Positions 27,515-36,411 of a stretch of DNA of 64,000 nt are shown here, one piece after another. The DNA comes from an uncultured Clostridia bacterium (GTDB lineage: Bacteria; Bacillota; Clostridia; Oscillospirales; Acutalibacteraceae): assembly GCA_947631945.1 (NCBI GenBank), contig CANRNI010000003.1:62001-126000 (forward strand), given 5' to 3'. Positions within the stretch are counted from its first letter, which is position 1. The number at the start of each line of letters is the position of its first letter. A program made the position numbers and the translations under genes. A model generated the notes under the pieces. That model did not search any database. It was given only the letters and a program-made list of their open reading frames with translations, and had not been told where the DNA came from.

Positions 27515-27545
27515 TGTTGCAATTGCAACAAATTTGAAATATAAT
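27515..27545 (+). promoter_or_regulatory. Palindromic operator overlapping the promoter of the Crp-family gene
   Basis: TGTTGCAATTGCAACA (27515-27530) is a perfect 16-bp palindrome. It contains TTGCAA (27517-27522), which with TATAAT (27540-27545) and a 17-bp spacer makes a promoter for the gene at 27599. Near-symmetric ATTTCAAAT/ATTTGAAAT flank it. Its location suits negative autoregulation. Confidence 0.65.
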
Positions 27546-27598
27546 ACAATATATTGTGATTGCTAACAAAATAGGACACATTATATGGAGGTCGAAAA

Positions 27599-28231
27599 AT
27601 GATAAATTATTCAAACAATTCATTATTGTCACAGTCGGAAAAGGCCGATATACGCGATTATATAAGCTATGAAAGAAAAATATACAACAAAGGTGAAATA
27701 ATTATGCAGTCCGAAAAGAAAGAGGACAATATTGCGATACTTGAAAGCGGAATCGCCTGTCTTATACGGATAGAAGCAGACGGACACAGAAATATTATTG
27801 ATTATTATGAGCCGGGAGATATGTTCGGCATGGTTTTCTGTCATATGTTTAATAATGACGTTATGTATATTGCTGCAAGAAATACCTGCATAGTAAGCCT
27901 TGCCGATTATAAAAAGCTTTCGGCGTCCGGTGAAACATACTCGCGATTTGTTACCGATATGGTTACGGAAAAACTGAGAAAGGCACAAATGCACATTAAC
28001 ATTCTTAGCAAGAGGTCCATCAGAGCTAAAATTTTAACGTATTTTGAATATATGCGTTATATAAAAGGCTCGGATAAATTCAGTCTGCCGCTGACGCTTT
28101 CTGATTTGGCCGATTATATTTCCGCGGACAGAAGCGCCATGTCAAGGGAAATAAATAAACTTAATAAAGAAGGAATTATTAAGTCCTCCGGCAATATAAT
28201 AACCTTGAAAAAAAACGAATACGGCGAATAA
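27599..28231 (+). CDS. Crp/Fnr-family transcriptional regulator
   Basis: 210 residues: a cyclic-nucleotide-binding-like beta-barrel (about 20-110, IYNKGEIIMQSEKKEDNIA and YYEPGDMFGM), a dimerisation helix, and a winged helix-turn-helix (LTLSDLADYISADRSAMSREI, abridged, about 160-180). There is no N-terminal cysteine cluster, so it is not an FNR-type [4Fe-4S] sensor; the ligand is unknown. GGAGG precedes the ATG. Divergent from nrdD; regulating nrdDG is possible but unproved. Confidence 0.88.
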   Translation: MINYSNNSLLSQSEKADIRDYISYERKIYNKGEIIMQSEKKEDNIAILESGIACLIRIEADGHRNIIDYYEPGDMFGMVFCHMFNNDVMYIAARNTCIVSLADYKKLSASGETYSRFVTDMVTEKLRKAQMHINILSKRSIRAKILTYFEYMRYIKGSDKFSLPLTLSDLADYISADRSAMSREINKLNKEGIIKSSGNIITLKKNEYGE

Positions 28232-28246
28232 CCGCATTCGCTTTTT
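28216..28246 (+). terminator. Intrinsic terminator overlapping the regulator stop codon
   Basis: CGAATACGG pairs with CCGCATTCG around a 7-nt loop that contains the TAA stop, then CTTTTTAT follows. Confidence 0.7.
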
Positions 28247-28268
28247 ATAAAACGTGCCGATTTGTTTT

Positions 28269-29699
28269 TTATGTGCAGGAGCAGTTCATTCGCTCTGTAA
28301 TATGTCTGAATACGTCGGCTATGGTTTGCTGAGCAAGAATCCCCAAAGAATTGGTTTCGTGGTAATGGCTTATGCCGAATCTGTCATTGCCGTTGCTTAA
28401 ATACGGCTGAGTGCGGTTAAGGATAAAATCGTTTGGCGGCACTACATATCCCGTCATATCGTTTGAAACTCCGAAAACGAGCAAATTGTCATCTTTTGCA
28501 ATGCTTACCAACGGCTCGGGATTTATATCGGGAGAATCCCCCGTGGAGGAATCTTGAGCGGATAAATATCCGCCGTAAACAGTCTCGGGGAAGTTTTCAC
28601 CCGGGAGCAAAAGGATTTTCTGTTTGCCAAGTTCAATATATGTCATTTCCGTTTTTAACGCAAGCCCCAGTTCTCCTTTATCAAAAGGATAACGTTTTGA
28701 GCTCATTATTTTTAAAGAAGCGAGGAACGCGAGCACAGAATTATCAACGGGTATATAAAACGGCTGACGCAGAACGGTAAATTCGCATTCAAGCTTTTCG
28801 TCATCAGATATGCTCAGCGCTGCTTTACCGAGACATTCTCCCTGTAGCTTTGTTCTTTCGGTTTTATCCTCGCAAAAATTACCGGGATCGACCGCGCCTA
28901 TCGCTCCTACGCCGAATAAAATATTTACGTCTTTTTCTCTTTTTATCGTCTTCCTAAGGTAATACGGATAATCGGCGCTTATCTGTCTGTTAGCTCCGCC
29001 CAAAGTGTTGGGATGCGCCGCGTAATTCAAAAACCATGTTTCGGCTCCTCCGTCGTCGGGTACAAATCTTATGCGCGTAAGTACGTCATGCAGTACCTCG
29101 GGAGGTCTTTTCTTCATCTGCGCTTCCGGGACATGCGCCGAACCTATGTATATATCTCCGTCTTTTCTGTTGTAATAGGCGGCTTTGCATATTTCGGATA
29201 TTGCGAATAACAGCTTATCCATATATGCGTTATTCTTTCCGGTTTTAGGGAGCTTGCCCCAATATCCAACAGTATCGAATCCCGCGTGATTATGTGTACA
29301 GCATATGTTTATGCTCTTGCAGTTGCTTTTTTTTGAAAAATCCGAAAGACTGTCACGGATTTTATCAACTTCCGAATTTGTAATGCCTATACAATCGGCG
29401 CTCACCATTATAAAACCGCCGTTATCGCCGCAGCCTATCCACACTGCGCTTACTGTTATAGGGTCGTGAATCCCCTCCGCTTTATGCCCGGGACCGTGTC
29501 CCGCGACCCAATGAACCGTTGTACCGAAATCATCGGGCATAACATCTCTCGAAGCAAAACCGACTTTATACTTATCGCCTTTTACATTTTTTATTATATG
29601 GTCGGTGATTGGCGGTGTCGTTCTTTTTCTTTTTAATTTTTTAGCGTTGTGTTTTGAAACCGTTCTCAAAGCGGACGCCGCGAAATCTGCAATCGGCAT
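28269..29699 (-). CDS. Neutral/alkaline ceramidase-like protein
   Basis: 476 residues from the ATG at 29699 (GGAGG 7 bp upstream). Resembles the N-terminal catalytic domain of neutral ceramidases: VASADVMPDDFG-like opening (SRDVMPDDFG), VHWVAGHGPGHKAEGIHDP, the zinc-site segment CCTHNHAGFD and YAAHPNTLGG. The C-terminal Ig-like domain of true ceramidases is missing and no signal peptide is obvious. Members of this branch in Clostridia are of unknown substrate; amide hydrolysis of a lipid or sugar conjugate is plausible. Solitary and convergent with the Crp-family gene. Confidence 0.78.
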   Translation of the reverse strand: MPIADFAASALRTVSKHNAKKLKRKRTTPPITDHIIKNVKGDKYKVGFASRDVMPDDFGTTVHWVAGHGPGHKAEGIHDPITVSAVWIGCGDNGGFIMVSADCIGITNSEVDKIRDSLSDFSKKSNCKSINICCTHNHAGFDTVGYWGKLPKTGKNNAYMDKLLFAISEICKAAYYNRKDGDIYIGSAHVPEAQMKKRPPEVLHDVLTRIRFVPDDGGAETWFLNYAAHPNTLGGANRQISADYPYYLRKTIKREKDVNILFGVGAIGAVDPGNFCEDKTERTKLQGECLGKAALSISDDEKLECEFTVLRQPFYIPVDNSVLAFLASLKIMSSKRYPFDKGELGLALKTEMTYIELGKQKILLLPGENFPETVYGGYLSAQDSSTGDSPDINPEPLVSIAKDDNLLVFGVSNDMTGYVVPPNDFILNRTQPYLSNGNDRFGISHYHETNSLGILAQQTIADVFRHITERMNCSCT

Positions 29700-29952
29700 T
29701 ATTATTCCTCCCAAAAACATTGATATCATATAAATGAGGTCAAATGTCTGTTATATAATTGTATTTATTATAATATAGTAGAAACAATTCTTCAATACTT
29801 TTTTTATAAATACTTTTTTATAATTATTTTAAGACATTGTTTATTAGTACAAGCCAGGCATTCGTTTTTCGGCAAATTTTTGGCTTGATTTTTGTTGTTT
29901 TGCTATTTAAAACATAAGAAAAATATGTTATTATACTGTAGGTGATACGTTT

Positions 29953-31044
29953 ATGATACTGAAAAACGGAAATATTTTTATTGACGGAAAATTTGTGCGT
30001 TCCGATTTAAAAATAACTGACGGAAAAATCGCGGAATTTTGCTCCGGCGAAGGCGACGCGTTGGATTGTGACGGAAAATATATAATCCCCGGACTTGTGG
30101 ATATCCATACACATGGCTGTATAGGTTATGATTTCTCTTTCGCGTCTTCAAATGAGATAAATAAAATGCGGAAACACTATTTAAAAAACGGCATAACCGC
30201 AATAGTTCCCACAACCGTAGCGCTGTCCGACGATGATATTATCAACGCTGTTGACAGTATAAAGCGCGCGGCGAATAATGACCATGCAGGAGCGGAAATT
30301 ATCGGCGTTAATTTGGAAGGACCGTATCTTTCGCCTAAAAAATGCGGGGCGCACGATAAAAACCTTCTGAAAGCTCCCGATTTGGAATTTATTGAAAAGC
30401 TCGGCGATTTTATAAAAATCGTCAATGTTGCCCCCGAATATGATAACGCTGTTGAATTTATTAAAAATTTTAAAGGGAAAACGTCTATTGCTCATACCGA
30501 CTGCGACTATGATACCGCATTGAACGCAATAAGAACAGGAGCCGACCATATTACTCACATTTTTAACGCCATGAATGGTTTGCACCACAGAAAACCGGGA
30601 GTTGTGGGCGCTTTTTTTGATTCTGACGCTGTGGCGGAAATAATATGCGACGGTATTCATATTTCTCCCGCTGTTTTAAGAATGATGTTTTCTCTAAAGC
30701 CCGAAAAACTCGCCGTAATATCCGATTCTATGTCTGCCGCAGGACTGAGCGACGGGAATTATAAGCTCGGCAATCTGAGCGTTATTGTAAATCATTCAGT
30801 CGCAACACTTCCCGACGGAACAATTGCCGGTTCAACAATGAATATTTATGAAATGATGAGAAAGCTCATTTCAATAGGGATAGAGCCGGAAAAAGCCGTT
30901 TATTCCGTCTCTGCGGTTCCCGCCGATTCAATTGGGATTGGGGATAAACACGGTCATATTAAAATAAACCGAAACGCTGACATCATTATTGCAAATAAGG
31001 ATTTTTCCATTGACAGAATATTTTTCCGTGGAAATCAAATATAA
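29953..31044 (+). CDS. nagA: N-acetylglucosamine-6-phosphate deacetylase
   Basis: Deacetylates GlcNAc-6-phosphate for amino-sugar catabolism and wall recycling. 363 residues, amidohydrolase fold: metal motif DIHTHG near residue 50, GVNLEGPYLSPKKCGAH with the catalytic-site glutamate, HITHIFNAMNGLHHRKPG, and the catalytic aspartate in VISDSMSAAG. AGGTGATACGTTT precedes the ATG. No nagB in the window. Confidence 0.95.
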   Translation: MILKNGNIFIDGKFVRSDLKITDGKIAEFCSGEGDALDCDGKYIIPGLVDIHTHGCIGYDFSFASSNEINKMRKHYLKNGITAIVPTTVALSDDDIINAVDSIKRAANNDHAGAEIIGVNLEGPYLSPKKCGAHDKNLLKAPDLEFIEKLGDFIKIVNVAPEYDNAVEFIKNFKGKTSIAHTDCDYDTALNAIRTGADHITHIFNAMNGLHHRKPGVVGAFFDSDAVAEIICDGIHISPAVLRMMFSLKPEKLAVISDSMSAAGLSDGNYKLGNLSVIVNHSVATLPDGTIAGSTMNIYEMMRKLISIGIEPEKAVYSVSAVPADSIGIGDKHGHIKINRNADIIIANKDFSIDRIFFRGNQI

Positions 31045-31048
31045 ATAC

Positions 31049-31077
31049 TTGACACGGCGCAGGAAAAGAAATATAAT
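31049..31077 (+). promoter_or_regulatory. Consensus promoter of the small-peptide unit
   Basis: TTGACA (31049-31054), 17-bp spacer, TATAAT (31072-31077): a perfect housekeeping promoter starting 5 bp after the nagA stop. Confidence 0.85.
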
Positions 31078-31127
31078 TTATATAAAGTACATATAAATTT
31101 ATCAGCTATCAGCGGAGGCGAAATTGT

Positions 31128-31223
31128 ATGCTGTTACAGTTTTTGGCAAATGTTATAAATATTATTAATTTTATTCTCAGACTGGTTGTAAAAATAGGTG
31201 AAAAAACAACCGCCGCGGAATGA
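31128..31223 (+). CDS. 31-residue hydrophobic peptide
   Basis: ATG preceded by GGAGG (7-bp spacing) opens a 31-codon frame beginning MLLQFLANVI, with one hydrophobic helix of about 22 residues and a polar tail ending EKTTAAE. It has its own consensus promoter and terminator, giving a transcript of about 220 nt. No homologue is recognised. Could be a small membrane protein, a peptide toxin or regulator, or a translated leader on a small RNA. Confidence 0.6.
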   Translation: MLLQFLANVINIINFILRLVVKIGEKTTAAE

Positions 31224-31270
31224 GACTTATTCAATTACACATACTTATATTTCGGCTATGATAAAATTAT

Positions 31271-31307
31271 GGGTGTAAGCCTGTTTTCGGCTTACACCCT
31301 TTTTTTA
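31271..31307 (+). terminator. Bidirectional intrinsic terminator
   Basis: GGGTGTAAGCC and GGCTTACACCC form a perfect 11-bp stem with eight T after it. It ends the small-peptide unit and, read in reverse, probably carB, whose stop is 8 bp away. Confidence 0.9.
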
Positions 31308-31314
31308 TATCATA

Positions 31315-34300
31315 CTATTTATCGTGGATTTCGCTGTGAAGCGTCTGAAGCGATTTTACCTCGCTGCTGCCGTGAGCTTTTACATAGCTTATTCCGTTTG
31401 CGGTAGCCTTTGCGGCGGCTATCGTAGTCATATAAGGGATTTTCGCTTTTATGGCCGCTTTGCGCAGATAGCTGTCGTCATGAACGCTGTTTTTGCCTAT
31501 CGGCGAATTAAGAATAAGGTCAATCTGCTCGTTTGTAATAAGGTCAATGATATTGGGACGTCCCTCATGCAGCTTATTAACCTTTTCGGCTTTGATTCCG
31601 AAAGAGGTAAGAATATCGTATGTGCCTTCGGTCGCGGCTATCTTAAAGCCGCACTCGGCAAACTGCTTGGCAACGTCCGCGACTTCGTCCTTGTCCTTTT
31701 TATTTACGGATATAAGAACGGTACCCTCAAGCGGAAGCTTTGACTGAGTTGCTTCCTGCGCCTTATAAAACGCTTCTCCGAACGAAGGTGAAAGACCGAG
31801 AACCTCGCCTGTGGAGCGCATTTCCGGACCGAGGATAGGGTCTACCTCACGGAACATATTAAACGGGAAAACCGCTTCCTTTACGCCGTAATATGGAATG
31901 ACCTGCTCCTTAAGAGACGGAACGGGAGAGGGATTTCCCGTAAGCTCCGCTGTAACGATTTCCGTTGCGAGAGGCACCATGCGTATATTGCATACCTTAG
32001 ATACGAGCGGAACGGTTCTTGAAGCTCTTGGATTTGCCTCAAGCACGAAAACCTTTCCGTTTTCAATGGCATACTGCATATTCATAAGACCCTTGACGTG
32101 CATTTCTTCGGCGATTTTGCGTGTATACTCCTTTATCGTCGCTACGTTTTCATCCGATATATGAACCGACGGGATAATACACGCCGAGTCGCCCGAATGA
32201 ACGCCAGCAAGCTCTATATGCTCCATAACGGCAGGCACAAAAGCGTGGGTTCCGTCGCTTATGGCGTCGGCCTCACATTCCATAGCGTGATTTAAGAATC
32301 TGTCTATAAGTATGGGGCGGTCGGGTGTAACGCCTATGGCTGCGTTCATGTACTCTGTCATGCTTTCATCGTCGTAGACTACCTCCATACCGCGTCCGCC
32401 GAGAACATATGACGGACGAACCATAACGGGATAGCCTATTCCGGCGGCTATCGCGAGAGCTTCTTCAACGGTAGTAGCCATTCCCGATTCGGGCATCGGA
32501 ATTTCAAGTTTTTCCATCATCGCGCGGAAACGGTCGCGGTTCTCGGCAAGGTCGATAACAGAAGGCGACGTGCCGAGAATTTTAACTCCGTTTTTCTCAA
32601 GGTCGGCGGCGAGATTCAAGGGGGTCTGTCCGCCGAACTGAGCTATCACTCCGAGAGGCTTTTCTTTTTTGTATATGCTCAAAACGTCCTCAAGCGTAAG
32701 AGGTTCAAAATACAGCTTGTCCGAAGTATCGTAGTCTGTCGAAACTGTTTCCGGATTGCAATTGACAATTATCGTTTCAAAGCCAAGTTTTTTAAGCGCG
32801 AGCGAAGCATGGACGCAGCAATAGTCAAATTCTATTCCCTGTCCTATCCTGTTGGGTCCCCCGCCGAGTATCATAATTTTCGGCTTACCGTTTTTAACGG
32901 GATTTTTATCGGGCGCGTTATAGGTCGAGAAATAATAAGCGCTGTCCTGAGTGCCGCTTACGTGAACGCCTTCCCATGTTTCCTCAATGCCAAGCTCGAT
33001 TCGGCGCGAACGTATATCGTCCTCGGGAATTTCGAGAAGACGGCTTAAATATTTATCCGAAAAACCGTCCTTTTTAGCGGACATAAGCAGTCCGTCCGAT
33101 ATCATGGAGCCTTTTGATTTAAGGATTTCTTCTTCCTCGTCCACAAGCTCCTTCATCTGCTCTATAAACCAGAGCTTTACATATGTTATTTCATGAATTT
33201 CACGGGGCGTAGCGCCCTTTCGAAGCGCCTCGTACATAATAAAATGGCGTTCGCTCGAGGGTGTTATAAGCAGTCTTAAAAGCTGCTCCTTTGTCATTGA
33301 ATCGAAATTCTTCGCGTGACCAAGACCGTATCTGCCTGTTTCAAGAGAGCGTATAGCTTTTTGAAACGCTTCCTTGTACGTTTTGCCGATGCTCATGACC
33401 TCGCCGACAGCTCTCATCTGCGTACCGAGCTTGTCCTCTATGCCCTTGAATTTCTCAAAAGCCCATCTCGCGAATTTAATCACAACGTAATCGCCGTCGG
33501 GAACGTATTTATCGAGCGTGCCGTATTTACCGCAGGGAATATCCTTTAATGTAAGCCCTGAAGCGAGCATTGCCGATACAAGCGCAATCGGGAAACCTGT
33601 CGCCTTTGAAGCGAGAGCCGACGAACGAGATGTTCTTGGATTTATTTCAATAACGATGATTCGTCCCGTTTTGGGGTCGTGAGCGAACTGTACGTTTGTG
33701 CCGCCTATGACCTGAACAGATTCAACTATGCGGTACGCCTGCTCCTGCAAGCGTCTCTGAGTTTCCTCCGATACAGTCAGCATAGGAGCCGCGCAGAAGG
33801 AATCGCCGGTATGAACTCCCATGGGGTCAATGTTTTCAATAAAACAGACTGTAATCATATTGTTGTCTGCGTCGCGGACAACTTCAAGCTCCAATTCTTC
33901 CCAGCCGAGAACCGATTCCTCTACAAGCACCTGACCGACAAGGCTTGCCTGCAAACCTCTTGCGCAGACTGTTTTCAGCTCCTCGCGGTTATAGACAAGT
34001 CCGCCTCCCGCGCCGCCCATGGTGTAGGCCGGACGAAGTACCACGGGATATCCGAGATTATCGGCTATATTGAGAGCTTCTTCGACGCTGTAGGCTACCT
34101 CGCTGCGCGCCATTTCAATTCCGAGAGCGTTCATAGCGTTTTTAAATTCGATTCTGTCCTCGCCGCGCTCTATTGCATCGACCTGAACGCCTATTACCTT
34201 GACGTTGTATTTATCCAATATTCCCGCCTTGTTAAGCTCGGCGCAGAGGTTAAGACCGGACTGACCGCCGAGATTCGGCAGAAGCGCGTCGGGACGCTCT

Positions 34301-34539
34301 TTTTCGATTATCTTTTCGAGCCTTTCCACATTAAGAGGCTCTATATATGTAACGTCCGCGATTTCGGGGTCCGTCATAATGGTGGCGGGGTTGGAATTTA
34401 CCAGTACTATTTTATATCCGAGCTTCCTGAGCGCCTTGCACGCCTGAGTACCCGAATAGTCAAATTCGCACGCCTGACCGATTATAATAGGTCCCGAGCC
34501 TATTATAAGGACTTTATGAATATCTGTTCTCTTTGGCAT
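31315..34539 (-). CDS. carB: Carbamoyl-phosphate synthase large subunit
   Basis: 1074 residues, full length. Two homologous ATP-grasp halves (first beginning KVLIIGSGPIIIGQACEFDYSG, abridged; second IMILGGGPNRIGQGIEFDYC) and a C-terminal MGS allosteric domain (about 930-1070). Uses ammonia from the glutaminase subunit CarA to make carbamoyl phosphate for pyrimidines and arginine. carA is not adjacent: the stretch upstream is noncoding. GGAGG precedes the ATG. Confidence 0.97.
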   Translation of the reverse strand: MPKRTDIHKVLIIGSGPIIIGQACEFDYSGTQACKALRKLGYKIVLVNSNPATIMTDPEIADVTYIEPLNVERLEKIIEKERPDALLPNLGGQSGLNLCAELNKAGILDKYNVKVIGVQVDAIERGEDRIEFKNAMNALGIEMARSEVAYSVEEALNIADNLGYPVVLRPAYTMGGAGGGLVYNREELKTVCARGLQASLVGQVLVEESVLGWEELELEVVRDADNNMITVCFIENIDPMGVHTGDSFCAAPMLTVSEETQRRLQEQAYRIVESVQVIGGTNVQFAHDPKTGRIIVIEINPRTSRSSALASKATGFPIALVSAMLASGLTLKDIPCGKYGTLDKYVPDGDYVVIKFARWAFEKFKGIEDKLGTQMRAVGEVMSIGKTYKEAFQKAIRSLETGRYGLGHAKNFDSMTKEQLLRLLITPSSERHFIMYEALRKGATPREIHEITYVKLWFIEQMKELVDEEEEILKSKGSMISDGLLMSAKKDGFSDKYLSRLLEIPEDDIRSRRIELGIEETWEGVHVSGTQDSAYYFSTYNAPDKNPVKNGKPKIMILGGGPNRIGQGIEFDYCCVHASLALKKLGFETIIVNCNPETVSTDYDTSDKLYFEPLTLEDVLSIYKKEKPLGVIAQFGGQTPLNLAADLEKNGVKILGTSPSVIDLAENRDRFRAMMEKLEIPMPESGMATTVEEALAIAAGIGYPVMVRPSYVLGGRGMEVVYDDESMTEYMNAAIGVTPDRPILIDRFLNHAMECEADAISDGTHAFVPAVMEHIELAGVHSGDSACIIPSVHISDENVATIKEYTRKIAEEMHVKGLMNMQYAIENGKVFVLEANPRASRTVPLVSKVCNIRMVPLATEIVTAELTGNPSPVPSLKEQVIPYYGVKEAVFPFNMFREVDPILGPEMRSTGEVLGLSPSFGEAFYKAQEATQSKLPLEGTVLISVNKKDKDEVADVAKQFAECGFKIAATEGTYDILTSFGIKAEKVNKLHEGRPNIIDLITNEQIDLILNSPIGKNSVHDDSYLRKAAIKAKIPYMTTIAAAKATANGISYVKAHGSSEVKSLQTLHSEIHDK

Positions 34540-34743
34540 TTTCTTTATATCCTCCCAATATAGTTTCCTGATTATTTTTATGCGCGCAGACGGCTTTGCG
34601 CAGTCCTTTTCTCTTTATTATACAGAAGAACGAAAGAAATCGCAAGCCCTAAATGAATAAATAGACAAAATTTACACATTTTGTTTTTATACGCATATCG
34701 GCAAAAAGAAACGGAGCTGCAAAAAAAAACAGTACCAAAAAAT

Positions 34744-34782
34744 CACCGAGGCTCATCGAAAGTGTGAATCTCGGTGTGTTTT
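34744..34782. terminator. Stem-loop with T-tracts on both strands
   Basis: CACCGAG (34744-34750) pairs with CTCGGTG (34770-34776), followed by GTTTTTT on the plus strand and by ATTTTTT on the minus strand. On the minus strand it lies between the 27-residue peptide gene and carB and would separate the two units; a role as a carB leader attenuator is the alternative. Confidence 0.6.
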
Positions 34783-34796
34783 TTAAATTTTGAAAT

Positions 34797-34966
34797 CGCT
34801 GAATAAATCATGTCCTACGTACTGAACGCACATTTTGCCCTGATATTTTCCGTCATTTTCGCCAAAAACTTCTTGAAATACATCAGTATTCCCATGTCGT
34901 TTTTGGCTCTTCTAACGAAAAATCCGACGCTGCAATCTGCACGTTCGATTTAATTAGTGCTTCCAT
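34797..34966. repeat. Hairpin element copy 4 (degenerate type A/A ends)
   Basis: Contains CTGAATAAATCATG at the left, TTTTCCGTCATTTTCGCCAAAA, AATACATCAGTATTCC in the centre, CTAACGAAAAATC and TCGATTTAATTAGTGCTTCC at the right. The ends have lost TTAAGG, so this is an older copy. Confidence 0.7.
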
Positions 34967-34986
34967 AAATAAATATATCACAAGAT

Positions 34987-35070
34987 GGACTGCATCTCCA
35001 CTCTATCGTGAATTTACAGTCCAATTTTTTGGGACGTTTTTTTACAGTCCCCTATTTTGCTATGCATAGC
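34987..35070. repeat. Cluster of stem-loops downstream of the 27-residue peptide gene
   Basis: GGACTG/CAGTCC (34987-35022) with inner CAC/GTG pairing and AATTTTTT on its right; GGGAC/GTCCC (35031-35051); and the 12-bp palindrome GCTATGCATAGC (35059-35070). TTTACAGTCC is repeated directly. On the plus strand the first two look like terminators, although no plus-strand gene ends here. Confidence 0.5.
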
Positions 35071-35098
35071 GGGGAAATGGAGTTACACTAAATAGAGC

Positions 35099-35182
35099 TT
35101 ATTTACGGCGTCTCGACAACATACGGGCGGCAGCAAACAACTCACCTGCGGAGTACAGAAGCGCACCAACGAGAAAATGCAT
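35099..35182 (-). CDS. 27-residue hydrophobic/basic peptide
   Basis: ATG at 35182 with GGAGGTG eight bases upstream opens a 27-codon frame starting MHFLVGALLYSAGE and ending MLSRRRK: a hydrophobic segment with a strongly basic C-terminus. It has a perfect promoter (35255-35227). Divergent from the XRE regulator at 35364. The composition resembles type I toxins or small membrane regulators; no homologue is recognised. Confidence 0.55.
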   Translation of the reverse strand: MHFLVGALLYSAGELFAAARMLSRRRK

Positions 35183-35226
35183 ATGTTTCACCTCCAATAA
35201 AACAGTAGTGATATGGCCATGGTCTT

Positions 35227-35255
35227 ATTATACATCCTAAAAATTAAGATGTCAA
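35227..35255 (-). promoter_or_regulatory. Consensus promoter of the 27-residue peptide
   Basis: On the minus strand TTGACA (35255-35250), 17-bp spacer, TATAAT (35232-35227). Confidence 0.8.
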
Positions 35256-35363
35256 GACATTTTTTTCTTAAATATTAGGAATATTATCAAATATTATTTC
35301 CTGTGTATTACAATAAAACTATACATACTTGATTTCTTCTTTTTGACAGGGAGTGTCACGAAT

Positions 35364-35705
35364 ATGGTATCGCCGTTTATAAAGTACGATTTAGGATTTA
35401 TTTTGAAAAGCGCCAGAGAAGACAAGGAACTATCACAAAAAAAGGTTATGGAGCTGACAGGAATAAACAACAAAACGCTCTCGGGTTATGAAAATAACAT
35501 TGCAGAGCCCGATTTCAATACTCTGATGATTCTTTTTAAGCTGTACAACGTTTCTGTAGACAGCCTGATTTTCGGTGAAAAACAAAAGGATGAAGCCGCG
35601 AATGAGCAGTACAGAATGTTCCGCGAGCTTCCTGCAAAGGTAAAAGAGGATTTGGCGGTGCAAATCAAAGCCCTGCACAATAAATACTGCGGCAAATGCC
35701 TGTAA
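35364..35705 (+). CDS. XRE-family helix-turn-helix regulator
   Basis: 113 residues from the ATG at 35364 (GGGAG upstream; the frame is also open from a TTG at 35343). An HTH_3 domain (about 10-65: LKSAREDKELSQKKVMELTG, then LSGYENNIAEPDFNTL and VSVDSLIFGE) is followed by a helical tail ending CGKCL, perhaps for dimerisation or metal binding. Divergent from the 27-residue peptide gene, which it may control. Confidence 0.85.
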   Translation: MVSPFIKYDLGFILKSAREDKELSQKKVMELTGINNKTLSGYENNIAEPDFNTLMILFKLYNVSVDSLIFGEKQKDEAANEQYRMFRELPAKVKEDLAVQIKALHNKYCGKCL

Positions 35706-35773
35706 AATTTCTATAATTCTATAACGATAACTTGTTTTTTCATCATATATATGTTAGAATACACGCGGTGATA

Positions 35774-36403
35774 ATGATGAATGAGGGAAAAGCGGTTTAT
35801 ATAACATTTAACAATGAAAAAACAGAAATCGGAAACAGCAAATTTTTCGGCGCTCCCGATTTGCCCGAAAGCTTTGAATGGCCTGTTGACGAAGATGGGT
35901 ATGATATGGACTTTATCTGCCAGATAAACTGCGCCGAGGTTTGCAGGTTTAATCCTTTTATACCCGAAAACGGTATGCTGTACTTCTTCGGCTGTATTGC
36001 GAATCCTCTCGGGGAAAAAGACGCGCCCGAAATCAAGCCGGGATTTCAAAGCATGGGCAATTTCCGAGTAAAATATACGCCTACTGACGAAAGCGAGCTT
36101 CAAAGCGGAGAAATTGTTGATGAAAACGGCGACCCGTTTGGTTTTGACGAATTGAAAATATCCTTCTCGCACGATGAAAATGTCTGCACAGAAGCGTTTC
36201 ACCGAATTTTAGGGGCGTTTCCCGACGGCTTCGGAAATGAGGAGGAGTTAAAGGATTACGTCCTCTTATTCTGTCTTGATTCCTTTTCGGGAGACGATTT
36301 CACGCTCGAATTTGAGGACAGCGGATATCTGTATTTTCTGATAAAAAAAGACGAGCTTCTGAAAAAAGATTTTTCAGACGTTATTTGCTATTTGGCGGTG
36401 TAA
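35774..36403 (+). CDS. DUF1963 (YwqG-like) protein
   Basis: About 209 residues from the first of two adjacent ATGs (35774 or 35777; GGTG just upstream). The DUF1963 pattern is clear: SKFFGAPDLPESFEWP near the start, DFICQINCAEV, GMLYFFG, and a C-terminal DDFTLEFEDSGYLYFLI. Such proteins occur beside polymorphic-toxin and house-cleaning genes, but their function is unknown. The phosphoesterase gene starts 8 bp after its stop, so the two are cotranscribed. Confidence 0.8.
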   Translation: MMNEGKAVYITFNNEKTEIGNSKFFGAPDLPESFEWPVDEDGYDMDFICQINCAEVCRFNPFIPENGMLYFFGCIANPLGEKDAPEIKPGFQSMGNFRVKYTPTDESELQSGEIVDENGDPFGFDELKISFSHDENVCTEAFHRILGAFPDGFGNEEELKDYVLLFCLDSFSGDDFTLEFEDSGYLYFLIKKDELLKKDFSDVICYLAV

Positions 36404-36411
36404 AATCAATA

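Noticed and set aside
31078..31127. Riboswitch-like leader before the 31-residue peptide
   Set aside because: The leader is only about 45 nt and shows no known aptamer motif.
33679..34563. Long plus-strand open frame of 294 codons opposite carB
   Set aside because: It lies wholly antisense to a conserved full-length carB and has no family motif or ribosome site.
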